In this document: positions 34,280 through 41,947 of the stretch, in pieces
How positions within the stretch are numbered: position 1 is the stretch's first letter
How the letters are laid out: every line of letters starts with the position of its first letter
NCBI RefSeq assembly: GCF_002564105.1
Contig: NZ_PDBX01000001.1
Location: forward strand, 3,596,001-3,660,000
Source of the DNA: Collimonas sp. PA-H2
GTDB lineage: Bacteria; Pseudomonadota; Gammaproteobacteria; Burkholderiales; Burkholderiaceae_D
Direction of reading: 5' to 3'
Length of the DNA: 64,000 nucleotides
Position numbers and translations under genes: made by a program
Notes under the pieces: model-generated
What the model saw: only the letters and a program-made list of their open reading frames with translations
Database searches by the model: none
Told to the model about the DNA's origin: nothing

Positions 34280-36322
34280 TCAAAATCCTAAGAGACTCTT
34301 GGTGGATTTCCAGCCATCTTCAACTACCTTCATGCCCGCGTCGGCTTTATTGCCCACATAATCCGATACTTGCTTGGTGCCCTGGCCAACTTGGGTCGCC
34401 ATATCGGACACGTTTTTTTTCGCCGTATCGTAGAATTGGCCAGCCTCGTTTGAAAGCTTCGTCGCGCCTTGCTGGATTTCTTGACTTACCTCAGTAGCTT
34501 TTTTCTGAGTAGCGTCCGCCAGATCCGATGCTTTCTTCTGCACAGTATTGATTGACGAGACAATCATTTTTTGACCGGCATCCACAGTCGAAATCACTAC
34601 CTGCTTGCTGGTGTTGTACACCTCAACGGCATATTTTTCTCCGGCCTGCACAGTATCGACCGTAAATTTTTCACCCACTTTATAAGTCTGAGTCGCAATC
34701 AGTTTTCCTGCCTGATAGGTTTCTACAACGACGCCTTCAGCACTGTTGTAAATCTTGATGACACCGTTCTTGGCCGCTTCCACATTCTGATCCAGCCATT
34801 GCACGCCCTTTGCCAATACATTAATGCTCGATTCAGTCATACCACGTGGACGAAAATAACTGAACGGCTCAACGCCATACATAAATCCGCTCTTTGAATC
34901 GTGTATATAGCCCTTTACTAACCCTAATACAGCATCGCTGGCAGTACTATCCCAGGCATGCAAGCGCCAAGGCTCTACGGTGACCGTTTGCCCATAAACC
35001 GTTCCGAAAAATTGCAATGTTTGCGGTATCGATGCCTGATCCAGCAATAGACGGGTAGTTGACATACGGCTGCGCAGCGCTTTGACTTCACGCTCCATAC
35101 TGGCATGTCCAACGAGCGTATGCCCTATGTCGGTGGCGTGATCTGGTGTTTTAATTCCTTTTCGTGCCAGCGTGCCGTATGCTGAATACAGCGCTTTCAT
35201 ATGCATAGCGACAGCTTGCTCCGCTGTGCCGCTTGGGGACACGGCGCCCATATAATCTTTATACGCTTTCTCGGTTTCTGGTTGGATTTTAAAGCGCTCT
35301 TTAAACGCTTGATTATTGCTTTTTTCGATATCTTGATATGAGAGCATCCGTACACCGGATTTGAGCGCCTCACTCATCATGTCACGCAACGGAATACGAG
35401 CATAATTGTTAGGACGATCTTGATCGACTGGCTCATAACCGCCGCCAACATCCGAATGCACGCCAGGGTAGATAGTTTCCGTCCAGTTCGGCATCAGTTT
35501 CCCATGTTGACGAATTAAATCTGATGGAAAAGAAAATCGTAATTCATGCGCCGCCACGTAATGTACGCAACGTTCTACTTGCCCCGGCACCTTCAGATTC
35601 TTTTCTGTGAACAGACCATCCATATTGGCAGCGGGAACACCAAACGACGCCACGGTATCAAACAGCCCCATAAAGTGGATGCGGATGGGATAGCCCTGGT
35701 AAGTCAGTTGCCCGTCTTTGTCCGTTTTACAGTCCTTTAAAAAATCATTACAAAATGCCCGCCCTAATGCAGCTCCACGAGAAAAACCAAAAATCGAGAG
35801 ATTAATCATTTTGATTAAACGATGCCCGGCTAATGCTTTGCTGACATCCGCAAAACTCTGGTTTTGGCCTTTTTCGGCATACGCTTTAGTCGTAGCATCC
35901 AGTTTTTTTGCATTGCTCAGCAATACACTGCGTAGCGTGTCATTAACGTTGTTGTGCCCGTACTCGGTGCGGCGTGTCCCGCCTGCACCGAAACCACTTC
36001 CGCCAATATTGTCTTGCCCTGTTTTCCATATTTCATCAAGCCAGCCGGTCGCCTTGCCATTAAATGGCGTGCCAACACCAGAAACATAAATGGGATAAAT
36101 CGTACTAGATACATCAGCGGCAAATGCGGCAGACCGCCACATTCGAGCCGGATTGCTCCATTTTTTTGGCCCTTCGTCGACTTCCTTGTTGTTACCCGTA
36201 CCATCGAAAAACACGCTTATGTTCACAATGTCAGAACAATCCTGCTTCGTCGTTGGTGGGTCTGTCGGAACGTCGCGGCTACGAGCAATTGCAGCTTGTA
36301 ATTCTTCTTGATCACCGGCCAT
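34280..36322 (-). CDS. Tle1-type T6SS phospholipase effector (DUF2235)
   Basis: A predicted antibacterial phospholipase of 680 residues. The N-terminal alpha/beta-hydrolase domain (about 30-300) has VFFDGTGNNK, nucleophile Ser181 in GFSRGAALG, Asp222 in GLFDTVASFG and His289 in YPGVHSDVGGGY, the Tle1/DUF2235 triad. Residues 330-560 are less conserved. The C-terminal part (about 565-680) is helical and Lys/Gln-rich with repeated YxVGEKF-like and AxxKxxE-like units. The start overlaps the lipoprotein gene by 11 bases. Delivery with the upstream VgrG via the DUF4123 adaptor is expected. Confidence 0.9.
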   Translation of the reverse strand: MAGDQEELQAAIARSRDVPTDPPTTKQDCSDIVNISVFFDGTGNNKEVDEGPKKWSNPARMWRSAAFAADVSSTIYPIYVSGVGTPFNGKATGWLDEIWKTGQDNIGGSGFGAGGTRRTEYGHNNVNDTLRSVLLSNAKKLDATTKAYAEKGQNQSFADVSKALAGHRLIKMINLSIFGFSRGAALGRAFCNDFLKDCKTDKDGQLTYQGYPIRIHFMGLFDTVASFGVPAANMDGLFTEKNLKVPGQVERCVHYVAAHELRFSFPSDLIRQHGKLMPNWTETIYPGVHSDVGGGYEPVDQDRPNNYARIPLRDMMSEALKSGVRMLSYQDIEKSNNQAFKERFKIQPETEKAYKDYMGAVSPSGTAEQAVAMHMKALYSAYGTLARKGIKTPDHATDIGHTLVGHASMEREVKALRSRMSTTRLLLDQASIPQTLQFFGTVYGQTVTVEPWRLHAWDSTASDAVLGLVKGYIHDSKSGFMYGVEPFSYFRPRGMTESSINVLAKGVQWLDQNVEAAKNGVIKIYNSAEGVVVETYQAGKLIATQTYKVGEKFTVDTVQAGEKYAVEVYNTSKQVVISTVDAGQKMIVSSINTVQKKASDLADATQKKATEVSQEIQQGATKLSNEAGQFYDTAKKNVSDMATQVGQGTKQVSDYVGNKADAGMKVVEDGWKSTKSLLGF

Positions 36323-36806
36323 GGAGATGCTTCTCCTTATAAATTTTTTCGCCTTTAGGTGTTGGCTCTGGAAAATTTACAGAACTAACCAATTCAGCGG
36401 TGCCATCAGGATAAATGTGGACACCTAAATAATGGCTATCGGCAGGAATTTGATCTGCCGTAAAAGACAAAGAATTCTTAACCGTGACTGTATCGCCATT
36501 GCCTGCCGTTCCTGCTGGTCCATCCAAACGCCAAGTCAACGTTTGTGGTCCTAACGGAATTGTAACGGCTGTCATAACTGCTCTGCCCCCACCGTACGAA
36601 CTGGCTACCCCTATATCGCTGCCGTTCAGATACACATCAAAAATGGGCCTGCTTAGGTAACTAAACAAGACAACATCCAAAACAACTTCTTTTTTCATGA
36701 AAATATTTCCTATGAAATTGCTCTTCCCACAAGCGACGAGCGGAACAAAGACTCCAGCGGCAACTAGGTTCGTAAGCAATTTGCGGCGAACATTAAATTT
36801 CATCAT
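36312..36806 (-). CDS. Lipoprotein, candidate immunity protein for the Tle1 effector
   Basis: A 164-residue lipoprotein. The signal sequence ends in the lipobox LVAC (Cys26), followed by Gly, which favours outer-membrane placement facing the periplasm. The mature protein looks beta-rich (FDVYLNGSDIGVASSYGGG and GVHIYPDGTAELVSS). Tle1-type effectors act in the periplasm, and their immunity proteins (Tli1) are usually lipoproteins encoded next to them; here the gene directly overlaps the effector gene. The ATG at 36806 overlaps the stop of the preceding gene by one base (TAATG). No named family is assigned. Confidence 0.7.
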   Translation of the reverse strand: MMKFNVRRKLLTNLVAAGVFVPLVACGKSNFIGNIFMKKEVVLDVVLFSYLSRPIFDVYLNGSDIGVASSYGGGRAVMTAVTIPLGPQTLTWRLDGPAGTAGNGDTVTVKNSLSFTADQIPADSHYLGVHIYPDGTAELVSSVNFPEPTPKGEKIYKEKHLHGR

Positions 36807-37252
36807 TAATTCCAATTTGCAGTACTGAGCATGTGATATTCGAAAGTGGTAATCGCTATCGTACATAGCAGCGGCAGCGCATTCAATAAACCAGCGCGCC
36901 AATACCCTGTCTCACCTTTTTGATCCATCTGATGTTTGAATTTATACCAACCAAAAATTGAAAGGAGCACGCCGATGGGAGCGAAGAAAATGGGTATAGC
37001 TAACCACATCCCGGATATCGATAAGATACAAAGGCAAATAGCGACGAAATGCTGCGCTATATAATTTTTGCCAAATGCTCGCGACAATAACCAGGCAACC
37101 AGCAGCGGGGTGCCGAAAATCAAAAGTAGCATGAGCAACGGCTCCAGCCAGTGGTCCACCACCTCATTTTTTGCGCTGGCAATCAGGAGAGAAATAACTA
37201 CTACCGATAGTAATACCCAGATCAGCATTTTTTTACTTGGTCGCCATTTCAT
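36806..37252 (-). CDS. Four-helix inner-membrane protein of the T6SS cluster
   Basis: A 148-residue protein with about four membrane helices (about 9-26, 37-57, 68-100, 118-138) and no recognised domain. Its start overlaps the DUF4123 gene by ATGA and its stop overlaps the lipoprotein start by one base, so it is translationally coupled to both. It may be a second immunity-type protein or a helper. No function can be assigned from sequence. Confidence 0.65.
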   Translation of the reverse strand: MKWRPSKKMLIWVLLSVVVISLLIASAKNEVVDHWLEPLLMLLLIFGTPLLVAWLLSRAFGKNYIAQHFVAICLCILSISGMWLAIPIFFAPIGVLLSIFGWYKFKHQMDQKGETGYWRAGLLNALPLLCTIAITTFEYHMLSTANWN

Positions 37253-38142
37253 GGGAATTGCTCCAATGCTTCCGGCAAACTGATCTGCCCGACCTTGACT
37301 TTTTCCAGTAACTCCTCAATAACGCTGTTTTGCTGCAACTGGCTACCGTAAATCAATCCCGCACAGATATATCTGGTGATGTCCTGCATGCCGCGCAAGT
37401 TGAGCTTGCGCGCTTCCAGCAAATAGTGTTCGACACGCATATACCGCTCACCTTCTGGAATGTCGATCAGCAGCTCCGGCTGGGTTTCCTTGATGTATCC
37501 GAGCAGATGATCAGGCACGCTGGCTTCAATTAGCATATCAAGCTGGACTTGAGTCGGCTTGAGTGGCAACCGCACCTGATCGGTATCGGGCTGAGGAACA
37601 TCCTCACGTACTTGATGCAGATTACCGTCGCGATCCCAATACCACCATGCGTTGATTTTCGTTAGCAGTTTGCTGCATTGGCGCGCCGATAGTACCGGAC
37701 CCGGCACGTGCAGGGTATGGTCATCTTTCTGGCCGACCAACGTGCCCAGGACGGCTGGGTCCCAGAACGCAAAATACATTTCGTCCCCGTCCGGTAGAAC
37801 GACTTCCGTGAACTGCACCAGGTGCGCATGCAGCGGTGCAAACTCTTGCGGACTGGCGATGATGGTGAGGCTGGCCGGATTTGAAGCAGCACTACGAAAA
37901 AGCAACAACCAGGCTTCGGCATCTTCCGCGACAGGCGGCAATATCACCAAATGGGGTGCGGCCTTGCTCAGTTCCGGTCCTTGCGCATCGGCCAATAAAC
38001 ATTGGCTTTGCGCTCTTGGCGTTATTTTATGCAACCTGTCGAGCAGTCGGGCATCCTGTGCCGAATCGACGATGGCATAAAGGTATAGCTCTGGCGGTTG
38101 AGGAAGCGCTTGCCATTGCTGCAGAAATTCCGGCAGCGCCAT
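37249..38142 (-). CDS. DUF4123 T6SS effector adaptor (Tap/Tec type)
   Basis: A 297-residue adaptor. DUF4123 proteins bind the effector and the VgrG C-terminus to load cargo on the spike. The N-terminal part (about 15-140; LYLYAIVDSAQDARLLDRLH, FAFWDPAVLGTLV) fits DUF4123. The C-terminal half contains helical segments (YMRVEHYLLEARKLNLRG). The ATG at 38142 shares one base with the VgrG stop (TAATG) and has GGAG upstream; an earlier in-frame start lies inside vgrG. It lies between vgrG and the effector, as is usual. Confidence 0.85.
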   Translation of the reverse strand: MALPEFLQQWQALPQPPELYLYAIVDSAQDARLLDRLHKITPRAQSQCLLADAQGPELSKAAPHLVILPPVAEDAEAWLLLFRSAASNPASLTIIASPQEFAPLHAHLVQFTEVVLPDGDEMYFAFWDPAVLGTLVGQKDDHTLHVPGPVLSARQCSKLLTKINAWWYWDRDGNLHQVREDVPQPDTDQVRLPLKPTQVQLDMLIEASVPDHLLGYIKETQPELLIDIPEGERYMRVEHYLLEARKLNLRGMQDITRYICAGLIYGSQLQQNSVIEELLEKVKVGQISLPEALEQFP

Positions 38143-40652
38143 TATTGCACTCCTTTGCTGATGAGCGAGGAACGGCTCATGGCGCGTTTCATCAGGCATT
38201 CAAGACATATACTCTTGGGAAGTGTCGGCATCGGGAACGGTACGGTTTTTGGTCCCGTCAGATTGAAGTCACCTTGATGGATAACCCGCTGGCCGCTGGT
38301 GAGATCGGTAATGCCGGATTCATTGATTTTGATTGCAGATCCACCAGCGCCAATGGTAATTTCCTTCTTGGCCCAGATCTCGATATTGTCCGTGGTGGAA
38401 ATCAGCCGTAGCACCTTCTCGGCAATGATGTCCAGATTGTCGCTTTGCGCCTGGATCTCAACCTTGCCTTTCGCTGCAAACAGCTTGATACCACCGTTAT
38501 ACACGAACAGACTGAGCTTTTCCTTGATGCTGGCGACCAGACTTTTGCCGACGGCTAGGTTGGTATCCGTCCCTGACGACAGCGTGACGTTTTCGCCACT
38601 ATGGACGTGCGTGCTCTTGGGCGTGGTCAGGCCGATGCCGGCCGGCGATGCCACCAGCAAAACTGGTTCCTTGAAGCGATTAGCCTGCTGCTGGCCTTCG
38701 CCTTCGTATTTGTCTTGCGTGGCGTCGGTGAATTTCTTCAGTGATTCCTGGCCGTCCAGGGCTTCAGCATTCGCCTTGCTGCTGGTGTCTGATAGCGATT
38801 TCGTCAGATTCTGGCCGGCTTCCAGTTGCTGATGGGCTTCCCGCACATCAAGCTGCGATCCTTGCGCACCGGGACGGCCGAAGGTGCTGAGGTAAAGTCC
38901 CTGATTGGTGGTAATGGCGCCAAACGCATCGGAATTAAGAGAAAAACCCGAACCGTAAAACGCCTGGCGGGTATTGCCTTGCTGCCCAACCAGATAACCA
39001 AGATTGAGCTGGGCGTTCGTATTGGAACTATAAAGCTGCACCCGGTTTTGATTGGTATTATCGTCCATCACCAACTGCGTAAATCCACTGCCTTTGTATT
39101 CCTTGGATTTATAACCGGACAGCTTGCCATTCGTATGCCAGTCGGGTGTCTGTTCACCGTTGTAGACCCGTCCGGTTATCAGCGGACGGTCCGGATCGCC
39201 GCCCAGGAAGGTGATCACGACTTCCTGTTTGATGCGCGGCACATTCAGCGCGCCATAACCTTGCCCTGCATTTGGATAGCTGACGCGAACCCAGCATGAG
39301 GCCTTCTCGTCGCCCGGGTTCAGCCTGTTCCAGTGAAACAAGACTTTTACACGGTTGAGAGAGTCCGTATAGATCTCTTCATTTTCTGGTCCGACGACCG
39401 TGGCGATCTGCGTATGCATCACTGGCTTGTGATGCTCAAACGGGCTGCGATATTCCACCGTCCGCCGCTGTACCTCGATGCTGTTGACGCAATAGCCGCT
39501 CTGTTCGTTGGTGATCTTGTCACTGGCGGCGGTCTGCTGCTTGGCGTCGGCAATCTGCTGCTCCAGACTGCCGGGGAAATGATTGACTGTCGTCGACAGC
39601 GGCAGGTTGTTCTCGATATACCAGTGCAGGCCAATGACGATGAACTGACGGTCCTCATCGGAATCGCGGTCATGATCGGTATGGCCGGCCAGACTGAACC
39701 AGAAGCCTACCCCAGCGGCCAGTCGAGGCACGCTCGACCAGGCGTAATAGCGCTTGGCCTGGGATTCCCAGGCTTCGACCTTGATCTTGGCCAGCTTGTC
39801 GCCACGGTCCCGTGCCAGGTAGGTGTAAGGGCCAGTATATTCGTAGACTTCGAGCTGGCTTGACACTGCGCCGTGGCCTTCCAGCGTGTAGGTATTGGTA
39901 GTCTTGCTGTTGCTGGGCGATTTGTAATCGTAGGTAATGGTCGATAGTTGCCTGCTGAGCAGCTTGCGCTGACCGCCCCAACGGGTGATCTTGTCGACTT
40001 CATCGTTGCCGCCGGCGCGATGGAAGCGGATCTCTTGTGGCGCCAGCGGCTTCAACTGATGCACCGAATCGGTGATCACCAACGTATGGCCCGAGCCATC
40101 TTGCTTCTGTTCGTGATAGCTATACCAGCCTTCTTCTTCCATCAACCGCGCCACGAAATTCCATGAGCTCTCGTATTGCGTGCAATAGGAGCGCGACAGC
40201 GCGGCCTGCGTCAGATCGAAGCGGTAATTGCCGCGTGCCTCGGTGTGCTGGTCAAATACGTCGCTGAGGATGTCTTCCGTGGTCTTATCTTGCCAGGTGC
40301 GGGCATCCTGCCGGTACTGTAGAAAATGCAGCCAGGAAGAAAACGCCAACTGATAAACCGTAAATTGCCCATCATGGCCGAGCATGCCGGCTTGGTGTAC
40401 ATAGCCATGGATCGGCAGGTAGCTGCGCTTATCGGCTTGCTGAATCCACAACGTGACAGGCTTAGCGATCAGCTCCTTGAGTTCGATATCGCTCTGCAGG
40501 GACAGCACATCAAGGGTGTAGGTATAACCGCGACCCAGACGGTCATGCGCAACAACACGATGAGGAAGCAAAACGTCAGCACCGAGCGGCGTGTCAAGTT
40601 TAAGCAAACGGCCTTGTTGCCTCACGCCAAGCAGTGCCTGTACATTTTCCAT
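38142..40652 (-). CDS. vgrG: T6SS spike protein VgrG with DUF2345 extension
   Basis: An 836-residue VgrG forming the trimeric spike. The gp27-like part (about 1-370) and gp5-like OB region (KVLFHWNRLNPGDEKASCWVRVSYPNAGQGYGALNVPR; PRIKQEVVITFLGGDPDRPLITGRVYNG) are clear. The DUF2345 domain follows (about 590-770). A Cys-containing C-terminal tail (SICLECLMKRAMSRS) probably binds the DUF4123 adaptor. No T6SS sheath or baseplate genes occur in the window, so this is an orphan vgrG cluster dependent on a T6SS elsewhere. It has a long AT-rich upstream region. Confidence 0.93.
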   Translation of the reverse strand: MENVQALLGVRQQGRLLKLDTPLGADVLLPHRVVAHDRLGRGYTYTLDVLSLQSDIELKELIAKPVTLWIQQADKRSYLPIHGYVHQAGMLGHDGQFTVYQLAFSSWLHFLQYRQDARTWQDKTTEDILSDVFDQHTEARGNYRFDLTQAALSRSYCTQYESSWNFVARLMEEEGWYSYHEQKQDGSGHTLVITDSVHQLKPLAPQEIRFHRAGGNDEVDKITRWGGQRKLLSRQLSTITYDYKSPSNSKTTNTYTLEGHGAVSSQLEVYEYTGPYTYLARDRGDKLAKIKVEAWESQAKRYYAWSSVPRLAAGVGFWFSLAGHTDHDRDSDEDRQFIVIGLHWYIENNLPLSTTVNHFPGSLEQQIADAKQQTAASDKITNEQSGYCVNSIEVQRRTVEYRSPFEHHKPVMHTQIATVVGPENEEIYTDSLNRVKVLFHWNRLNPGDEKASCWVRVSYPNAGQGYGALNVPRIKQEVVITFLGGDPDRPLITGRVYNGEQTPDWHTNGKLSGYKSKEYKGSGFTQLVMDDNTNQNRVQLYSSNTNAQLNLGYLVGQQGNTRQAFYGSGFSLNSDAFGAITTNQGLYLSTFGRPGAQGSQLDVREAHQQLEAGQNLTKSLSDTSSKANAEALDGQESLKKFTDATQDKYEGEGQQQANRFKEPVLLVASPAGIGLTTPKSTHVHSGENVTLSSGTDTNLAVGKSLVASIKEKLSLFVYNGGIKLFAAKGKVEIQAQSDNLDIIAEKVLRLISTTDNIEIWAKKEITIGAGGSAIKINESGITDLTSGQRVIHQGDFNLTGPKTVPFPMPTLPKSICLECLMKRAMSRSSLISKGVQ

Positions 40653-41342
40653 TCATGACCCCAGCGATTTTTATTGGATGTAACTTATTTTGCCACAGTA
40701 AATTGTTGCTCCCCAGTTAACTGCGCAAAAAAGCGTCACTTATTGGGCGATTTCACCTTAGTTCACACTTATTGCTTAATTGAAACATGTTGGCGCGAAG
40801 CCAGAATGACCATGCCGGCGGAGCTGCTGACGCGTTGGGTGGAAAACGTGGGCGAAATTTGGGCGAAAGTGCAGACCTTTTGAGACCTTTCCGGACCGCG
40901 TAGATTTTGTTACCTCTAGTGTTTATGCGATCTGGCGTGGTCTGGAGTGGTTTGTAATGGTGAGGCGGCGGGCAGAACCCGCGTCTCGTAAGCAGTAATT
41001 TCTATAATTATCTGCGATTGCGGTATCGACAATCCATCCCCATCCATTGTGAGTTACCCCCCGTTGAGGCGATTGGCAAGCTAAGATTTTCGCCAAATAT
41101 ATAGCTGAGCCGGTTTGAAGGCCATTTCCTCTAGTTCTCTTCTTAATAGTACGGAAGCCTTGTGCATGGGGCCATGATGGGGTGTCCTGCCACCTATATA
41201 TAGTGGTGCGTATGGGTGTACCCAAGCAAGACGGCACTGGGCCAGCATATAAGTGTTGCGAAATGTGTTGCGTAATGATGATTTGTGTTGCATTATAAAA
41301 ATGCAACCCTATTGCAACATAAAACAGCCACCTACTATATAT
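40653..41342. other. Intergenic region between vgrG and the serine recombinase gene
   Basis: A 690-bp region. The part near vgrG (40,653-40,800) is AT-rich and probably holds its promoter. 40,800-41,180 shows nothing that can be supported as a gene. 41,190-41,206 is nearly the perfect palindrome CCACTATATATAGTGG with one extra C. 41,253-41,342 contains repeated GTTGC boxes (listed separately). Confidence 0.5.
41253..41317. promoter_or_regulatory. Iteron-like GTTGC boxes upstream of the recombinase gene
   Basis: Three direct copies of GTGTTGC lie at 41,253, 41,265 and 41,285. Two inverted copies of the same core (GCAAC) lie at 41,303-41,307 and 41,314-41,318. TTGCAT/ATGCAA forms a dyad at 41,288-41,306. 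The array ends 25 bases before the recombinase ATG, which suits a res/invertase binding site or an autoregulatory operator. Confidence 0.45.
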
Positions 41343-41912
41343 ATGACTAGTGTTATTGCGTATTTGCGCGTTTCAACCAAAGACCAGACAGTGCAGAATC
41401 AGCGTCAGGCCATAGCGGCGGCTGGCTGGAAAGTAACGAAGGAATTCACTGATGAGGCCATTAGCGGCACTACAGCAGCTGAAAGCCGGGCCGGTTGGAC
41501 TGCCTGCGCCCAATACCTCAGAGAAGGCGATACCCTGGTTGTGTATGCGCTAGATCGCATTGGCCGACACACAATTGATGTGCTCACCCAGATCAATACC
41601 CTGAGCGAACGCGGTATTCGGCTGGTGATCCTCATGCAAGGGTTCGACACGCAGACGCCGGCGGGCAAGCTTTCGCTAACGATGTTTGCCGGTTTTGCTG
41701 AGTTTGAAAATGGAATTCGTAAGGAGCGTCAGCAAGAGGGCATCACTAGGGCACGCAAGGAAGGAAAGTATCAGGGCCGCAAGCCAAAGCTAACTGACGA
41801 AATGCAGATTGAGTTGAAGCGCCGGTATGACGCGGGTGAAAATCGCAGCGAGTTGGCGCGTCAATTTGGCGTTGATCGCGTTACTGTGCACCGGTACTGC
41901 AAGTCGCACTAG
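41343..41912 (+). CDS. Serine recombinase (resolvase/invertase family)
   Basis: A 189-residue small serine recombinase. The nucleophile is Ser11 in VIAYLRVSTKDQT. YALDRIGRH and ISGTTAAESRAGW are family blocks, and a long E-helix (AEFENGIRKERQQEGITRARKEGKY) precedes the C-terminal HTH (about 155-189: RSELARQFGVDRVTVHRYC). It can invert or resolve DNA between paired sites. The ATG at 41343 starts the conserved domain. It is divergent from vgrG, so it could in principle act on the island's own segments. Confidence 0.9.
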   Translation: MTSVIAYLRVSTKDQTVQNQRQAIAAAGWKVTKEFTDEAISGTTAAESRAGWTACAQYLREGDTLVVYALDRIGRHTIDVLTQINTLSERGIRLVILMQGFDTQTPAGKLSLTMFAGFAEFENGIRKERQQEGITRARKEGKYQGRKPKLTDEMQIELKRRYDAGENRSELARQFGVDRVTVHRYCKSH

Positions 41913-41947
41913 ACCGTGTTGGTGTCAGATTGAGAGAGTTACGAATC

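Noticed and set aside
40923..41306. A 127-codon minus-strand frame upstream of the recombinase
   Set aside because: No family resemblance, an odd composition, and it overlaps the repeated GTTGC boxes.
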